Of a stretch of 64,000 nucleotides of DNA, positions 45,946 through 54,675 are shown in pieces. The stretch comes from Flavobacterium sp. MedPE-SWcel (GTDB lineage: Bacteria; Bacteroidota; Bacteroidia; Flavobacteriales; Flavobacteriaceae). The DNA is taken from positions 1 through 64,000 of the forward strand of contig MPCW01000012.1 of assembly GCA_001874325.1 (NCBI GenBank). The letters run 5' to 3'. A program made the translations under genes and the position numbers. The notes under the pieces were generated by a model. The model had not been told where the DNA came from. It ran no database searches and saw only the letters and a list, made by a program, of their open reading frames with translations. Position 1 is the first letter of the stretch. Each line of letters begins with the position of its first letter.

Positions 45946-45981
45946 AAAAAAAGGGATGACTCATGAGTCATCCCTTTTTTT
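45946..45981. terminator. Bidirectional terminator between DUF6249 and serA
   Basis: A perfect palindrome of A7-GGGATGACTCATGAGTCATCCC-T7 type, with essentially no loop. Confidence 0.9.
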
Positions 45982-46004
45982 GTTTCAGATATTAAGATTA
46001 AACC

Positions 46005-46961
46005 CTAATTCTGATTCATGATACCGATTACTTGTTCAGCAAGTTCAGTATTTATTCTTTCCTGCGCTTCTAATGTTGTAGCCCCAATGTGAGGAGTAAG
46101 TGAAACTTTAGGGTTCATTAATACTTGTATAGCTGGTTTAGGCTCTTCTTCAAAAACATCAAGACCAGCAAAGGCAACTTTACCAGAGTCTAAAGCCTCT
46201 ACTAAAGCAACTTCTTCTATTACACCACCACGTGCAGCATTAATAATACCCACACCGTCTTTCATCATTTTAAACTCTGGAGCGCTAATCAGGTAGTCTT
46301 TTTGTGCAGGTACGTGTACTGATATAAAATCAGCAGTTTTATAAATAGTTTCGTTAGAAGCTGTACTGAATTTTATATTTATAAACTGACCGTTGTAAAA
46401 ATCAATTCTAACATCTTCTGTACCACCTTCTTCTCCCGAAGCAACAACACGCATACCTAGTCCAAGTGCTATTTTTGCTACAGCGCGACCAACACGACCG
46501 AAACCAATAATACCTAGTGTTTTACCTCTTAGTTCGCTACCAGCAGCATATGCTTTTCTAAGTGCAGTAAAGCTAGTTTCACCTTCTAAAGGCATTAATC
46601 TATTAGCATCATGTAGAGAACGTACACCAGTAAATAAGTGAGCAAAAACAAGCTCAGCTACAGCGTCAGAAAATGCTGCAGGAGTATTAATAACAGATAA
46701 ACCTTTTTCGCGAGCATAAGCTACATCGATATTATCCATACCTAAACCACCACGACCAATTATCTTAAGACTAGGACAATTATCTATAATATCTTTACGT
46801 ACTTTAGTAGCTCCACGTACTAATAGTACTGTTACATTATTTTTATTTATATAATTTGCTACTTGTTCCTGTGCTACTTTTGTAGTTATAACTTCAAATC
46901 CGCTTTCTTCAAGAGTTTTAATACCACTTTCCGAAATACCATCGTTAGCTAATACTTTCAT
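46005..46961 (-). CDS. serA: D-3-phosphoglycerate dehydrogenase
   Basis: A 318-residue D-2-hydroxyacid dehydrogenase, oxidising 3-phosphoglycerate to 3-phosphohydroxypyruvate. Seen: GRGGLGMDNID (about 71-81), NAD motif GIIGFGRVGRAV (about 150-161), catalytic Arg in NAARGG (about 237), Glu in VFEEEP (about 274) and His in LTPHIGATT (about 293). No ACT regulatory domain, so it is the short form. It follows serC on the same strand (65-base gap), which supports serine synthesis. Confidence 0.93.
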   Translation of the reverse strand: MKVLANDGISESGIKTLEESGFEVITTKVAQEQVANYINKNNVTVLLVRGATKVRKDIIDNCPSLKIIGRGGLGMDNIDVAYAREKGLSVINTPAAFSDAVAELVFAHLFTGVRSLHDANRLMPLEGETSFTALRKAYAAGSELRGKTLGIIGFGRVGRAVAKIALGLGMRVVASGEEGGTEDVRIDFYNGQFINIKFSTASNETIYKTADFISVHVPAQKDYLISAPEFKMMKDGVGIINAARGGVIEEVALVEALDSGKVAFAGLDVFEEEPKPAIQVLMNPKVSLTPHIGATTLEAQERINTELAEQVIGIMNQN

Positions 46962-47026
46962 GCTATTTTATTTAAAAGTTTAAAGTTGCTGTTAAGCAAA
47001 ATCTATATTGTTATTTTGTTTTTATC

Positions 47027-48112
47027 TTATTTTGAGGTTATAGTTTTTTCAAACTCCTGCATTACATTTACTAATATCTGTACACTTTCTATAGGCATAG
47101 CGTTGTATATAGCTGCACGATAACCACCTACGGTTCTATGTCCGTTTAACCCGTTTATATTTGCTGCTTTCCACATAGAGTCAAACGAGTCTTTGTGTAA
47201 TTTATTCTTTAGTACAAAGGTAACATTCATTTTAGAACGATCCTCTATTTTTGCAGTACCTATAAATAGTGAATTTCTATCGATTTCATTATATAATAAA
47301 GCAGCTTTAGTATTATTTCTCTCTTCCATCACTGTAATACCTCCGTTGGCTTTAAGCCATTGTAAAGTAAGTAGTGTAGTGTATATAGCAAATACAGGTG
47401 GGGTATTATACATACTCTCTTTAGATATATGTGCCGAATAATCTAATATACCTGGAATAATTCGATCACTATGGTTATTGTCTAATAACTCTTCTTTTAT
47501 AACTACAAGTGTTGTACCAGCAGGTCCTATATTTTTTTGTGCCCCTGCATATATAAGATCAAATTTACTAAAGTCGAGTTGTCTCGAAAAAATATCCGAA
47601 CTCATATCACATACAATAGGCACAATAGTTTCAGGGAACTCCTGCATTTGTGTACCATATATAGTGTTGTTACTAGTGCAATGAAAATAACTAGCATCGG
47701 TAGGGATAGTATAATCTTTAGGCATATAATTATAGTTATCATCTTTAGATGATGCTACAATTACGGTATCTCCAAAAGCTTTAGCCTCCTTAATAGCGCC
47801 TGCTGCCCATTTACCTGTATCAAGGTAGGCAGCTTTGCTATTCTTTTTTAAAAGGTTATATGGCACTCTTAAAAACTCCATACTAGCGCCACCTGATAGA
47901 AATAGTGCTTTATACCCTTTGTTTTCAAGATCTAATAATTCTAGTGCAAGACTACGTGCTTCTTCTATTACAGCAACAAATTCATCACTACGATGTGATA
48001 TTTCTAGCACAGATAATCCTGTATCATTAAAATTAATGATTGCTTGCGATGCTTTTTCAAACACTTCTTGCGGTAGGATAGAAGGACCTGAGCTAAAATT
48101 ATGTTTTTTCAT
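47027..48112 (-). CDS. serC: Phosphoserine aminotransferase
   Basis: A 361-residue class V PLP aminotransferase converting phosphohydroxypyruvate and glutamate to phosphoserine and 2-oxoglutarate. Seen: opening NFSSGPSILPQEV (about 5-17), ISHRSDEF (about 39-46), FLSGGASMEF (about 72-81) and the PLP lysine in YAGAQKNIGPAG (about 188-199), with the C-terminal HRTVGGYRAAIYNAMP region. It lies between the acyl-CoA reductase gene and serA in a probable three-gene operon. phosphoserine phosphatase is not in the window. Confidence 0.95.
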   Translation of the reverse strand: MKKHNFSSGPSILPQEVFEKASQAIINFNDTGLSVLEISHRSDEFVAVIEEARSLALELLDLENKGYKALFLSGGASMEFLRVPYNLLKKNSKAAYLDTGKWAAGAIKEAKAFGDTVIVASSKDDNYNYMPKDYTIPTDASYFHCTSNNTIYGTQMQEFPETIVPIVCDMSSDIFSRQLDFSKFDLIYAGAQKNIGPAGTTLVVIKEELLDNNHSDRIIPGILDYSAHISKESMYNTPPVFAIYTTLLTLQWLKANGGITVMEERNNTKAALLYNEIDRNSLFIGTAKIEDRSKMNVTFVLKNKLHKDSFDSMWKAANINGLNGHRTVGGYRAAIYNAMPIESVQILVNVMQEFEKTITSK

Positions 48113-48136
48113 TGTTTAGTAGTGAGTTTACTGTAT

Positions 48137-49195
48137 TTATATACTCAATAAAAACGAAATAGTATCTACATTATCTGCATAGTCCCATAATTCAGGCTGT
48201 TGTGTTTGCCCAAAAGCGATACTACTATCAGTTATATTGTTACTTACTACACATTGTATTTGTTCTGCTTCTGTATTTAGTTTTTCTTTTAATGCATCAA
48301 TAGTATCATAATACTCATAAAATACAGATGAAATAGGAGAGGAGTAGCTTGTATCTTCTTTTATAGTCATAAACTCATTATCGAGTAGTTCAAATTTACT
48401 CATTAAGAATACAGCCTTATTATAATCGTAATTATTAGCATATTTTTCATAATGAATTACATCACCATAAGTGTACATTGCCTCAAAAAAGTTTTTGAAG
48501 TCATAACCCTTTGGTACAAAAAGTTTAGATACATTACGACACCCTAACCCGAAATAACGGAAAATATCTTCGCCTAGCCCTACAAGTTCTTCTTTACTTT
48601 CGTTACCTGTAAGTATGGCTGCTGAATTTCTGTTTTTTCTTATTATCGAGGGCTTATCTTTAAAGTAATATTCAAAATAACGAGCCGTATTGTTACTACC
48701 TGTAGCGATTACAGCATCAAAATTTTCGAGTTTACCTTCGGTGATTGTTATTTTATTATCTAATTGTGGAGCAACAGCAATAAGGTATTTACTAAGAAAC
48801 GGTAGTAAGTACTTATCGTTTGACGATACTTTTACTAAAACATTATTACCTGTAAGTAGTACCGATAAAAAATCGTGAAAACCTACCAATGGTATATTAC
48901 CAGCAAGTACTAAGCCAACAGTTTTAGGATTGTTATAATCTATAGTATAGTTTTCTAACCATTTATCAAGGTTTTCTGCTGTAAGCGCATTTACCCACGA
49001 CTGTATAGCAAAATAGACTTGTTCTGGCGTAAACCATCCGTTGTGCGATTGCGATCTTTCTATAAGCGTTATAAAATCGTCAAAAAAAGTATCGTTACGT
49101 AGTACAGCGTTATCTTTTAATGTGTTATTCTCAGAAAATTGGCTTAGAAATTTACCAAGTTCTATAAACGCTTTTTTTGTTTCTGTTAACGTCAT
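48137..49195 (-). CDS. Acyl-CoA reductase (LuxC family)
   Basis: A 352-residue aldehyde dehydrogenase-like protein of the LuxC/acyl-CoA reductase family. Seen: VLAGNIPLVGFHDFLSVLL (about 97-115), KVSSNDKYLLPFL, and the presumed nucleophile in YFGLGCRNVSKLFVP (about 216-230). It is first in a minus-strand operon before serC and serA and divergent from a ferredoxin. The product is unknown; this neighbourhood is familiar from Flavobacteria but its biochemical link to serine synthesis is not established. Confidence 0.85.
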   Translation of the reverse strand: MTLTETKKAFIELGKFLSQFSENNTLKDNAVLRNDTFFDDFITLIERSQSHNGWFTPEQVYFAIQSWVNALTAENLDKWLENYTIDYNNPKTVGLVLAGNIPLVGFHDFLSVLLTGNNVLVKVSSNDKYLLPFLSKYLIAVAPQLDNKITITEGKLENFDAVIATGSNNTARYFEYYFKDKPSIIRKNRNSAAILTGNESKEELVGLGEDIFRYFGLGCRNVSKLFVPKGYDFKNFFEAMYTYGDVIHYEKYANNYDYNKAVFLMSKFELLDNEFMTIKEDTSYSSPISSVFYEYYDTIDALKEKLNTEAEQIQCVVSNNITDSSIAFGQTQQPELWDYADNVDTISFLLSI

Positions 49196-49200
49196 TATGT

Positions 49201-49231
49201 TTGTTTATGAATGGATTTGGACGTAATTTTG
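49201..49231 (+). promoter_or_regulatory. Promoter of the ferredoxin gene
   Basis: TTG at 49201-49203, a 20-base spacer, then TAATTTTG at 49224-49231; ATG at 49266. It lies back to back with the divergent promoter at 49234-49241. Confidence 0.65.
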
Positions 49232-49233
49232 CA

Positions 49234-49241
49234 CAAATTTA
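49234..49241 (-). promoter_or_regulatory. -7 element of the acyl-CoA reductase/serC/serA operon
   Basis: Minus-strand TAAATTTG, 2 bases away from the plus-strand -7 element of the ferredoxin gene, so the two polymerases cannot sit there together. Confidence 0.5.
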
Positions 49242-49265
49242 CGTTATTAATACAAAATATAAGCT

Positions 49266-49616
49266 ATGGCTATCATTATAACAGATGAATGTATCAACTG
49301 TGGGGCTTGTGAGCCGGAATGTCCAAATACAGCAATATACGAAGGAGCAGACGATTGGAGATATAAAGACGGAACAGCATTAGAAGGAAAATTAGTACTA
49401 CCATCTGGAGAAGAAGTAGATGCTGATGCTGCTCAAACACCAATATCAGACGATTTATATTATATAGTACCAAGTAAGTGTACAGAGTGTAAAGGTTTTC
49501 ATGAAGAGCCACAATGTGCGGCAGTATGCCCTGTAGACTGTTGTGTGCCAGATGATGAATATGTAGAAAGCGAAGAGGTGCTATTAAATAGACAGGCATT
49601 TTTACATAATGAGTAA
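49266..49616 (+). CDS. Dicluster 4Fe-4S ferredoxin
   Basis: A 116-residue cytosolic electron carrier. First cluster ligands: Cys9, Cys12, Cys15 in [11 protein letters not shown], with Cys19. Second: CTECKGF...[10 protein letters not shown], with an insertion between the second and third Cys as in the YfhL/Chromatium (Alvin) class. An acidic insertion of about 55 residues separates the clusters. It is divergent from the acyl-CoA reductase operon, which suggests that it supplies electrons to that or another reductase. Confidence 0.92.
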   Translation: MAIIITDECINCGACEPECPNTAIYEGADDWRYKDGTALEGKLVLPSGEEVDADAAQTPISDDLYYIVPSKCTECKGFHEEPQCAAVCPVDCCVPDDEYVESEEVLLNRQAFLHNE

Positions 49617-49642
49617 AGTATGTAAAGCAGTATAAACTTAAT

Positions 49643-49675
49643 AAAAAATCCAGAAGCTAACCTTCTGGATTTTTT
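49643..49675 (+). terminator. Terminator after the ferredoxin gene
   Basis: Perfect AAAAAATCCAGAAG/CTTCTGGATTTTTT, 5-base loop. Confidence 0.88.
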
Positions 49676-49722
49676 ATTTTAAGGCTCATTTATGTAAGTC
49701 TGTTTATTTCATTTCAAAAACT

Positions 49723-49730
49723 TATATTTG
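49723..49730 (+). promoter_or_regulatory. TANNTTTG -7 element of ychF
   Basis: TATATTTG, 22 bases before the ATG at 49753. Confidence 0.5.
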
Positions 49731-49752
49731 CAGCCTTAAAAAACCGTTACTA

Positions 49753-50847
49753 ATGAAAGCAGGAATAGTAGGATTACCAAACGTAGGTAAATCAACCCTT
49801 TTTAATTGTTTGTCTAATGCTAAGGCACAAAGTGCAAACTTTCCTTTTTGTACTATAGAGCCTAATGTAGGTGTAGTAAATGTACCCGATTCACGACTAG
49901 AAAAACTAGAAGAACTAGTTACTCCAGAGCGTGTATTGCCTGCTACAGTAGAGATTGTAGATATTGCAGGACTTGTAAAAGGAGCTAGTAAAGGAGAAGG
50001 ACTAGGTAATCAGTTTTTAGGTAACATTAGAGAGTGTAACGCTATTATACACGTGCTACGTTGTTTTGATAACGATAATATTGTACACGTAGATGGTAAT
50101 GTAAACCCTATTCGTGATAAAGAAACGATTGATATAGAGTTGCAACTAAAAGATCTTGAAACAGTAGAAAAAAGACTTGACAAGGTAAAGAGAGCTGCAA
50201 AAACAGGAAATAAAGAAGCACAAGCCGAAGAAGCATTATTAATAAGACTGAGAGATGTTTTACTAGAAGGTAAATCGGCTAGAGTAGTAGCACCACAAAA
50301 CCAAGATGAAGAGGAGTTACTAGAAGCTTTCCAACTAATTACTACTAAGCCTGTGCTATATGTATGTAATGTAGATGAAGAAGCTGCTGCTACAGGTAAC
50401 GATTATGTAGAGAAAGTACGCGAGCTGGTAAAAGATGAAAATGCAGAGGTTATTGTACTTGCTGTAGGAACTGAGGCTGATATTACAGAGCTTGAAACGT
50501 ATGAAGAACGTCAAATGTTCCTTGAAGACTTAGGTATTGAAGAGGCAGGTGCGTCAACGTTAATACGTTCGGCTTATAAATTACTTGATTTACAAACGTA
50601 TTTTACAGCAGGTGAAAAAGAAGTACGTGCTTGGACAATAAAAGTAGGTGATACTGCACCACAAGCAGCAGGTGTTATACATACTGACTTTGAAAAAGGA
50701 TTTATTCGTGCTGAGGTTATTGCTTATGACGATTACGAATCTTTCGGATCTGAAGCGAAAGTAAAAGAAGCAGGTAAACTACGTGTAGAAGGTAAAGAAT
50801 ACATCGTGAAAGATGGTGATGTAATGCACTTCCGTTTTAACGTGTAA
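49753..50847 (+). CDS. ychF: Redox-regulated ATPase YchF (Obg family)
   Basis: A 364-residue TRAFAC P-loop protein that prefers ATP. Seen: G1 GLPNVGKSTLFNCLS (about 6-20), the FPFCTIEPNVG switch I (about 31-41), G3 DIAGLVKGASKGEGLGN (about 70-86), G4-position NVDE (about 203-206; normally NKXD, and its altered form is the mark of YchF) and a C-terminal TGS domain with AWTIKVGDTAPQAAGVIH. It binds ribosomes and responds to oxidative stress in other bacteria. Confidence 0.96.
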   Translation: MKAGIVGLPNVGKSTLFNCLSNAKAQSANFPFCTIEPNVGVVNVPDSRLEKLEELVTPERVLPATVEIVDIAGLVKGASKGEGLGNQFLGNIRECNAIIHVLRCFDNDNIVHVDGNVNPIRDKETIDIELQLKDLETVEKRLDKVKRAAKTGNKEAQAEEALLIRLRDVLLEGKSARVVAPQNQDEEELLEAFQLITTKPVLYVCNVDEEAAATGNDYVEKVRELVKDENAEVIVLAVGTEADITELETYEERQMFLEDLGIEEAGASTLIRSAYKLLDLQTYFTAGEKEVRAWTIKVGDTAPQAAGVIHTDFEKGFIRAEVIAYDDYESFGSEAKVKEAGKLRVEGKEYIVKDGDVMHFRFNV

Positions 50848-50871
50848 TAAGTGTTTTTACAATGATATAGT

Positions 50872-50904
50872 AAAAAAGCCTATCGAATTTCGATAGGCTT
50901 TTTT
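50872..50904 (+). terminator. Terminator after ychF
   Basis: Perfect stem A6-GCCTATCGAA/TTCGATAGGC-T6 around a single T; strand-symmetric. Confidence 0.88.
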
Positions 50905-51125
50905 AATTTTAGTTCCAGCTTAAACATAATTTCATCCTTCTCTTATTTCATTTCTATAAAAGCTCACATACCCATTATATCATCAGTAATCGGTCTAAAT
51001 ATATTGTCTATTAAACTATATTTTTTAGAAAAGAACTCCCCATCTTCGAAATACCAAAATACTGAAACCATAACATATTCTCATTTTAACGTCTAGCTGA
51101 TAGTTAAAAAAATGTCTCTTGTTCT

Positions 51126-51950
51126 TTAATATCTTTCGGTTTCAATCCAAAATACCCATTCATAACCATTATTAGGTTTAAAATGTTCTTCTCCAGAAGC
51201 AGGTATTACACCTGGAGCAGATGCGATATAATGTTTGACTCCTGGTTTTATATTAACAGTTCTTGTAGATTCAGGCTGTAGTGAAAAAGTTTCATTGCCA
51301 ATAATTAATTTTATTATTGATGACGATTTGTTTTTTATTTTTATTTCAGATTCATAAGTTGATGAATATCCAGTATTTGTAAAAGCACCATTTTCATTGA
51401 TGTCAGCTTTTTGAAAATATTTTACATAACTTTTATGCACCCAGCCAATGCTACTAGTTTCAACGTCAATGATTTTGTAATAATTATTGATAGTATTTTT
51501 GCTATAAACAAATACTATTGAATTTTTTGTAAATAGCTTTATTATTTCATACTCTGAAGAGGGACCTTTCCTGAAATTTACAGCAGAAGTTGTTTTACCA
51601 ATAAAAGGATTAAAGCCTACGTCTTGGTTGTTTAATTTGCTAATGTTTTTTTTAGAAGTATGAGTGTTAGACTTCTCAATTTTTTTATAAGATAGTTTGT
51701 TTTTTTTAGCATAACCATTTTTACCATTATAGCAGACTTTCCAAAAGCCTGTTACATTCCCATAATTTGAAGATATAATTTTCACTTTCTCTCCATTAGG
51801 GATTTCACCTTTTATAGCAGAATCAGAACTCATGTTTTGATATATGTAAACTAGTCCCTTTGAATAATAAACTGGATAATCGCCTCGACAGGTTTGAGCA
51901 TTTGAAAAATAAACAGTAAATAATATAAAAATCAGTATATATTTTTTCAT
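51126..51950 (-). CDS. Exported protein with two SH3-like domains
   Basis: A 274-residue protein with a signal peptide (about 1-19, ending FSNAQ). Two bacterial SH3 (SH3_3-like) units: about 25-90, with IYQNMSSDSAIKGEIPNGEKVKII and a closing WKVCYNGKNGYAKK, and about 120-180, with NFRKGPSSEYEIIKLF and IGWVHKSYV. The C-terminal roughly 95 residues form a further beta-rich region ending EWVFWIETERY. Such domains bind cell wall or mediate protein contacts; the target is unknown. A minus-strand TATATTTG lies at 51984-51977. The gap to ychF holds only the terminator and a short ORF. Confidence 0.75.
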   Translation of the reverse strand: MKKYILIFILFTVYFSNAQTCRGDYPVYYSKGLVYIYQNMSSDSAIKGEIPNGEKVKIISSNYGNVTGFWKVCYNGKNGYAKKNKLSYKKIEKSNTHTSKKNISKLNNQDVGFNPFIGKTTSAVNFRKGPSSEYEIIKLFTKNSIVFVYSKNTINNYYKIIDVETSSIGWVHKSYVKYFQKADINENGAFTNTGYSSTYESEIKIKNKSSSIIKLIIGNETFSLQPESTRTVNIKPGVKHYIASAPGVIPASGEEHFKPNNGYEWVFWIETERY

Positions 51951-52064
51951 AATAATTTAGTTGGATAAATGTAAATCAAATATACAATTTTCTCATTTTC
52001 TTAACACCTTACTAGTTTGTTTTATGCTTAACTTTATCAAACAACATTTTAAACACATCAAAAA

Positions 52065-52607
52065 ATGAAAATAGTAACTTTTGCAGGTAGTAGTAGTACA
52101 CAATCTATAAACAAACGTTTAGCAACCTATGCAGCGGGATTGTTTCAAGAAAGTCAGTTAGAAGTATTAGATTTAAACGATTACGAATTACCACTTTTTA
52201 GTTTAGATAAAGAGCAAGTATTAGGTAAGCCCGCAATTGCTCGTGCATTTTTAGATAAAATGGAATCGGCAGATGTTTTAGTACTTTCGCTTGCCGAGCA
52301 TAATGGTAGCTACTCTACAGCCTTTAAAAATATATATGACTGGGCATCGCGCCAAAAGAAAGAAGTTTTTGATAATACCCCAATGTTGTTAATGGCAACT
52401 TCTCCAGGTGGTCGTGGCGGTAGTAGTGTGTTAGAGACTGCAAAAAGTACAATGCCACACTATGGCGGTAATATAAAAGCCGTTTTCTCATTACCATCAT
52501 TCCATAATAATTTTGATGTCGAGGCAGGTAAAATATCCAATAACGAGTTAGATGCTGCGTTAAAAGATATTATTCGTGACTTTGATTATGCTAAAAAGGA
52601 TTCTTAA
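52065..52607 (+). CDS. NADPH-dependent FMN reductase family protein
   Basis: A 180-residue flavodoxin-like oxidoreductase. Seen: FAGSSSTQSINKRLATYAA (FMN phosphate loop, about 5-23), LDLNDYELPLF (about 36-46) and the LAEHNGSYSTAFKNIYDW segment (about 77-94) that binds the isoalloxazine ring; SPGGRGGSSVLE follows. The substrate could be a quinone, metal ion or azo compound. It overlaps the start of the frameshifted gene by 20 bases. Confidence 0.88.
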   Translation: MKIVTFAGSSSTQSINKRLATYAAGLFQESQLEVLDLNDYELPLFSLDKEQVLGKPAIARAFLDKMESADVLVLSLAEHNGSYSTAFKNIYDWASRQKKEVFDNTPMLLMATSPGGRGGSSVLETAKSTMPHYGGNIKAVFSLPSFHNNFDVEAGKISNNELDAALKDIIRDFDYAKKDS

Positions 52608-53278
52608 AAAACTACTACGTTATACAATCCGTATTATAATAGGGATATTAGCATTTGTTGTACTATATGCAGCAAGTGCTTATATCTTGTCGAATATTAC
52701 TGTAAATAGTAATGTTACGGCAAGTAACGATGTTAATATTTACATACACTCTAACGGGGTGCATACTGATATTAATAGTACCCATTAAAAATAGTACTAA
52801 AGATTGGTCTAAAGATATTCTGTTTACTCATACACGTGCTAATGATACATTAGCACGATATGTCGTTTTTGGTTGGGGAGATAAAGGGTTTTATCTTAAT
52901 ACCCCTCAATGGAGCGATCTAAAAGCGAGTACCGCATTTTGTGCCGCCTTTCATTTAGGTACTTCGGCTATGCATACCAAGTTTTATAATGCCGTACGAG
53001 AAGATGATGAGTGTATTAAAGTAAGCCTTAGTAAGGAGGATTATAAAAAGCTTGTACAATACATTTCCAGTAGCTTTGTGTATGACGCTAGTAACAAAGT
53101 ACAATGGATAGCAAATCACAGTTATGGTGACTATGATGCTTTTTATGAAGCAAACGGTAAGTACAGCTTGTTTTATACTTGCAACACATGGACAAATAAT
53201 GCTCTAAAAGCTGCTAATCAAAAAGCCGCACTCTGGACACCTTATGATAAGGGAGTTTTATGTCATTATAATGAATAA
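52588..53278 (+). pseudogene. Frameshifted TIGR02117/DUF2459-family gene
   Basis: Two frames together make one TIGR02117-family protein of about 229 residues: a 5' part from the ATG at 52588 (TM segment, then IYIHSNGVHTDI) and a 3' part in the next frame from VPIKNSTKDW on (FGWGDKGFY, NTPQW, AFHLGTSAMH, YTCNTWTNNALK). The join falls between 52768 and 52778, where one extra A (52774) in GATATTAATAGTACCC shifts the frame. In the family the NGVHTDI(V)LP segment is continuous. Without a correction the first frame ends at 52788. It may be a sequencing error, a true inactivation, or an expressed pair; the site has no homopolymer. Confidence 0.75.
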
Positions 53279-53585
53279 ATTATTAAATAGAATAACGCTA
53301 AAGGCAGTTTTACCTCTATTTCTCCTAGTTTTGGGAGAAGTAATTGTTTATGTATCTGAAGTATTTAGATACACGGAGTACAATAATTACATGGCTTTTG
53401 TATTTGTTTTAGGATGTTTGGTATTATTGTGTTCCTTAGCTTTTAGTTTTGCGTGTTCTTTGGATATATATAGAGCTATTAGAGAAAATTTTAAGAGGTA
53501 CTATATTTTACTTTTAATACTAGCATTATTACCTCTTTTTTTACTAGTACTCTTTATCATAGAACTTCTTTTATATTCAATATAA
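53271..53585 (+). CDS. Small membrane protein, unknown
   Basis: 104 residues from the ATG at 53271 (an in-frame start at 53244 adds MIREFYVII). Three hydrophobic segments at about 9-27, 39-60 and 75-100 with short polar loops. No family recognised. It overlaps the end of the frameshifted TIGR02117 gene by 8 bases. Confidence 0.55.
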   Translation: MNKLLNRITLKAVLPLFLLVLGEVIVYVSEVFRYTEYNNYMAFVFVLGCLVLLCSLAFSFACSLDIYRAIRENFKRYYILLLILALLPLFLLVLFIIELLLYSI

Positions 53586-53615
53586 CTTTGGCAATATTTT
53601 TGGTCATAAACAGAT

Positions 53616-54581
53616 ATGAAAAGCTTTATTCTAAAAATTACAATATTACTTTGTTTGCTTTCAAATGTAGTAACAGCTCAAAACTATAGTTATGTAGATG
53701 AAAAAGTAAAAACATACCCTAAGTCGTTTACTACTGTAGATAAACTTGCTGAGCGTATTAGTAAAGACTTTACACGTGAGGATGAAAAAGCACGCGCTAT
53801 ATTTACTTGGATAGCTAGTAACATACGTTATGATCTAGCTATTTTAGGTACAGTACAAAGGCAAGTAGGTTTTTCTTATAGAACAGAGGAAGAACGACTT
53901 GCTAAGAAGCAAAAAATAAAGAATGATTTAGCTAATAAAACTTTACGCTCAAGAAAAGGTGTTTGTCAAGGGTATTCTACATTATTTGCTGTAGTTGCCG
54001 AGAAGGTGGGGTTAGAGGCTGTTATTATAGCAGGAGCATCAAAATCGCATCCTAGTCATATAGGTAAATACCCTGATTACAACGATCATGCTTGGAATGC
54101 TGTAAAGATAAACGGAGATTGGAAATTACTAGACGCTACATGGGGAGCAGGAGCAGTAGAGGGAAATACTAGAAAGTTTCAATTTTTGTTTAACGATAGT
54201 TACTTTTTTGCAAAACCAAAAGACTTTTTCAATAATCATTACCCCGAAGACGAAAAATGGTTATTATTAAACGCTACTAAGCAAGACTTTACAGTATTAC
54301 CGCTTTATTATGGTGGCTATTATAGCAATAATTATCAGTTAATAACACCTAAGAACGGTATACTCGATAATAATCAAAAATATATATCTTTCAAGATAAG
54401 AAACATAAAGCCTACTGATAAGGTTGCTTATGTTTTTACTAGTAGTAGAATGTTTACTCCGCTAGAGTCTACTTTTACTAATAATATTGCAGAATTTAAA
54501 ATATCGCTAGTGAATAAAATATCAGATATTTTAACGATTTATGTTAATGGAGAATCGGTGATATCATACAAAATTAAATAA
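53616..54581 (+). CDS. Exported transglutaminase-like protein
   Basis: A 321-residue protein with a signal peptide (about 1-21, ending VTAQN). The transglutaminase/KY-type core: AIFTWIASNIRYDL (about 61-74), catalytic Cys in SRKGVCQGYSTLFAVVAEK, His in NDHAWNAVKI and Asp in LLDATWGAG. The C-terminal beta-rich half (about 225-321) is of unknown type. Members are often proteases rather than cross-linkers; the substrate is unknown. Confidence 0.85.
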   Translation: MKSFILKITILLCLLSNVVTAQNYSYVDEKVKTYPKSFTTVDKLAERISKDFTREDEKARAIFTWIASNIRYDLAILGTVQRQVGFSYRTEEERLAKKQKIKNDLANKTLRSRKGVCQGYSTLFAVVAEKVGLEAVIIAGASKSHPSHIGKYPDYNDHAWNAVKINGDWKLLDATWGAGAVEGNTRKFQFLFNDSYFFAKPKDFFNNHYPEDEKWLLLNATKQDFTVLPLYYGGYYSNNYQLITPKNGILDNNQKYISFKIRNIKPTDKVAYVFTSSRMFTPLESTFTNNIAEFKISLVNKISDILTIYVNGESVISYKIK

Positions 54582-54675
54582 AGAAATTAATTGGGTATAC
54601 TCTTAATAAGTTTCTCTAATGGGTCTTTTATTTTTTATGTAGAAATAGTATATTGCAAGAAATCCATTAAATTTT

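Noticed and set aside
49294..49599. 101-codon minus-strand frame opposite the ferredoxin gene
   Set aside because: Fully antisense to the ferredoxin; its Leu/Ile/His-rich content is a mirror of the plus-strand codons.
52712..53278. The 3' part of the TIGR02117 gene as an independent gene
   Set aside because: Its first roughly 20 codons (MLRQVTMLIFTY...) are an out-of-frame reading of the upstream part and not family-like; the real homology begins at VPIKN, so it is the second half of one split gene.
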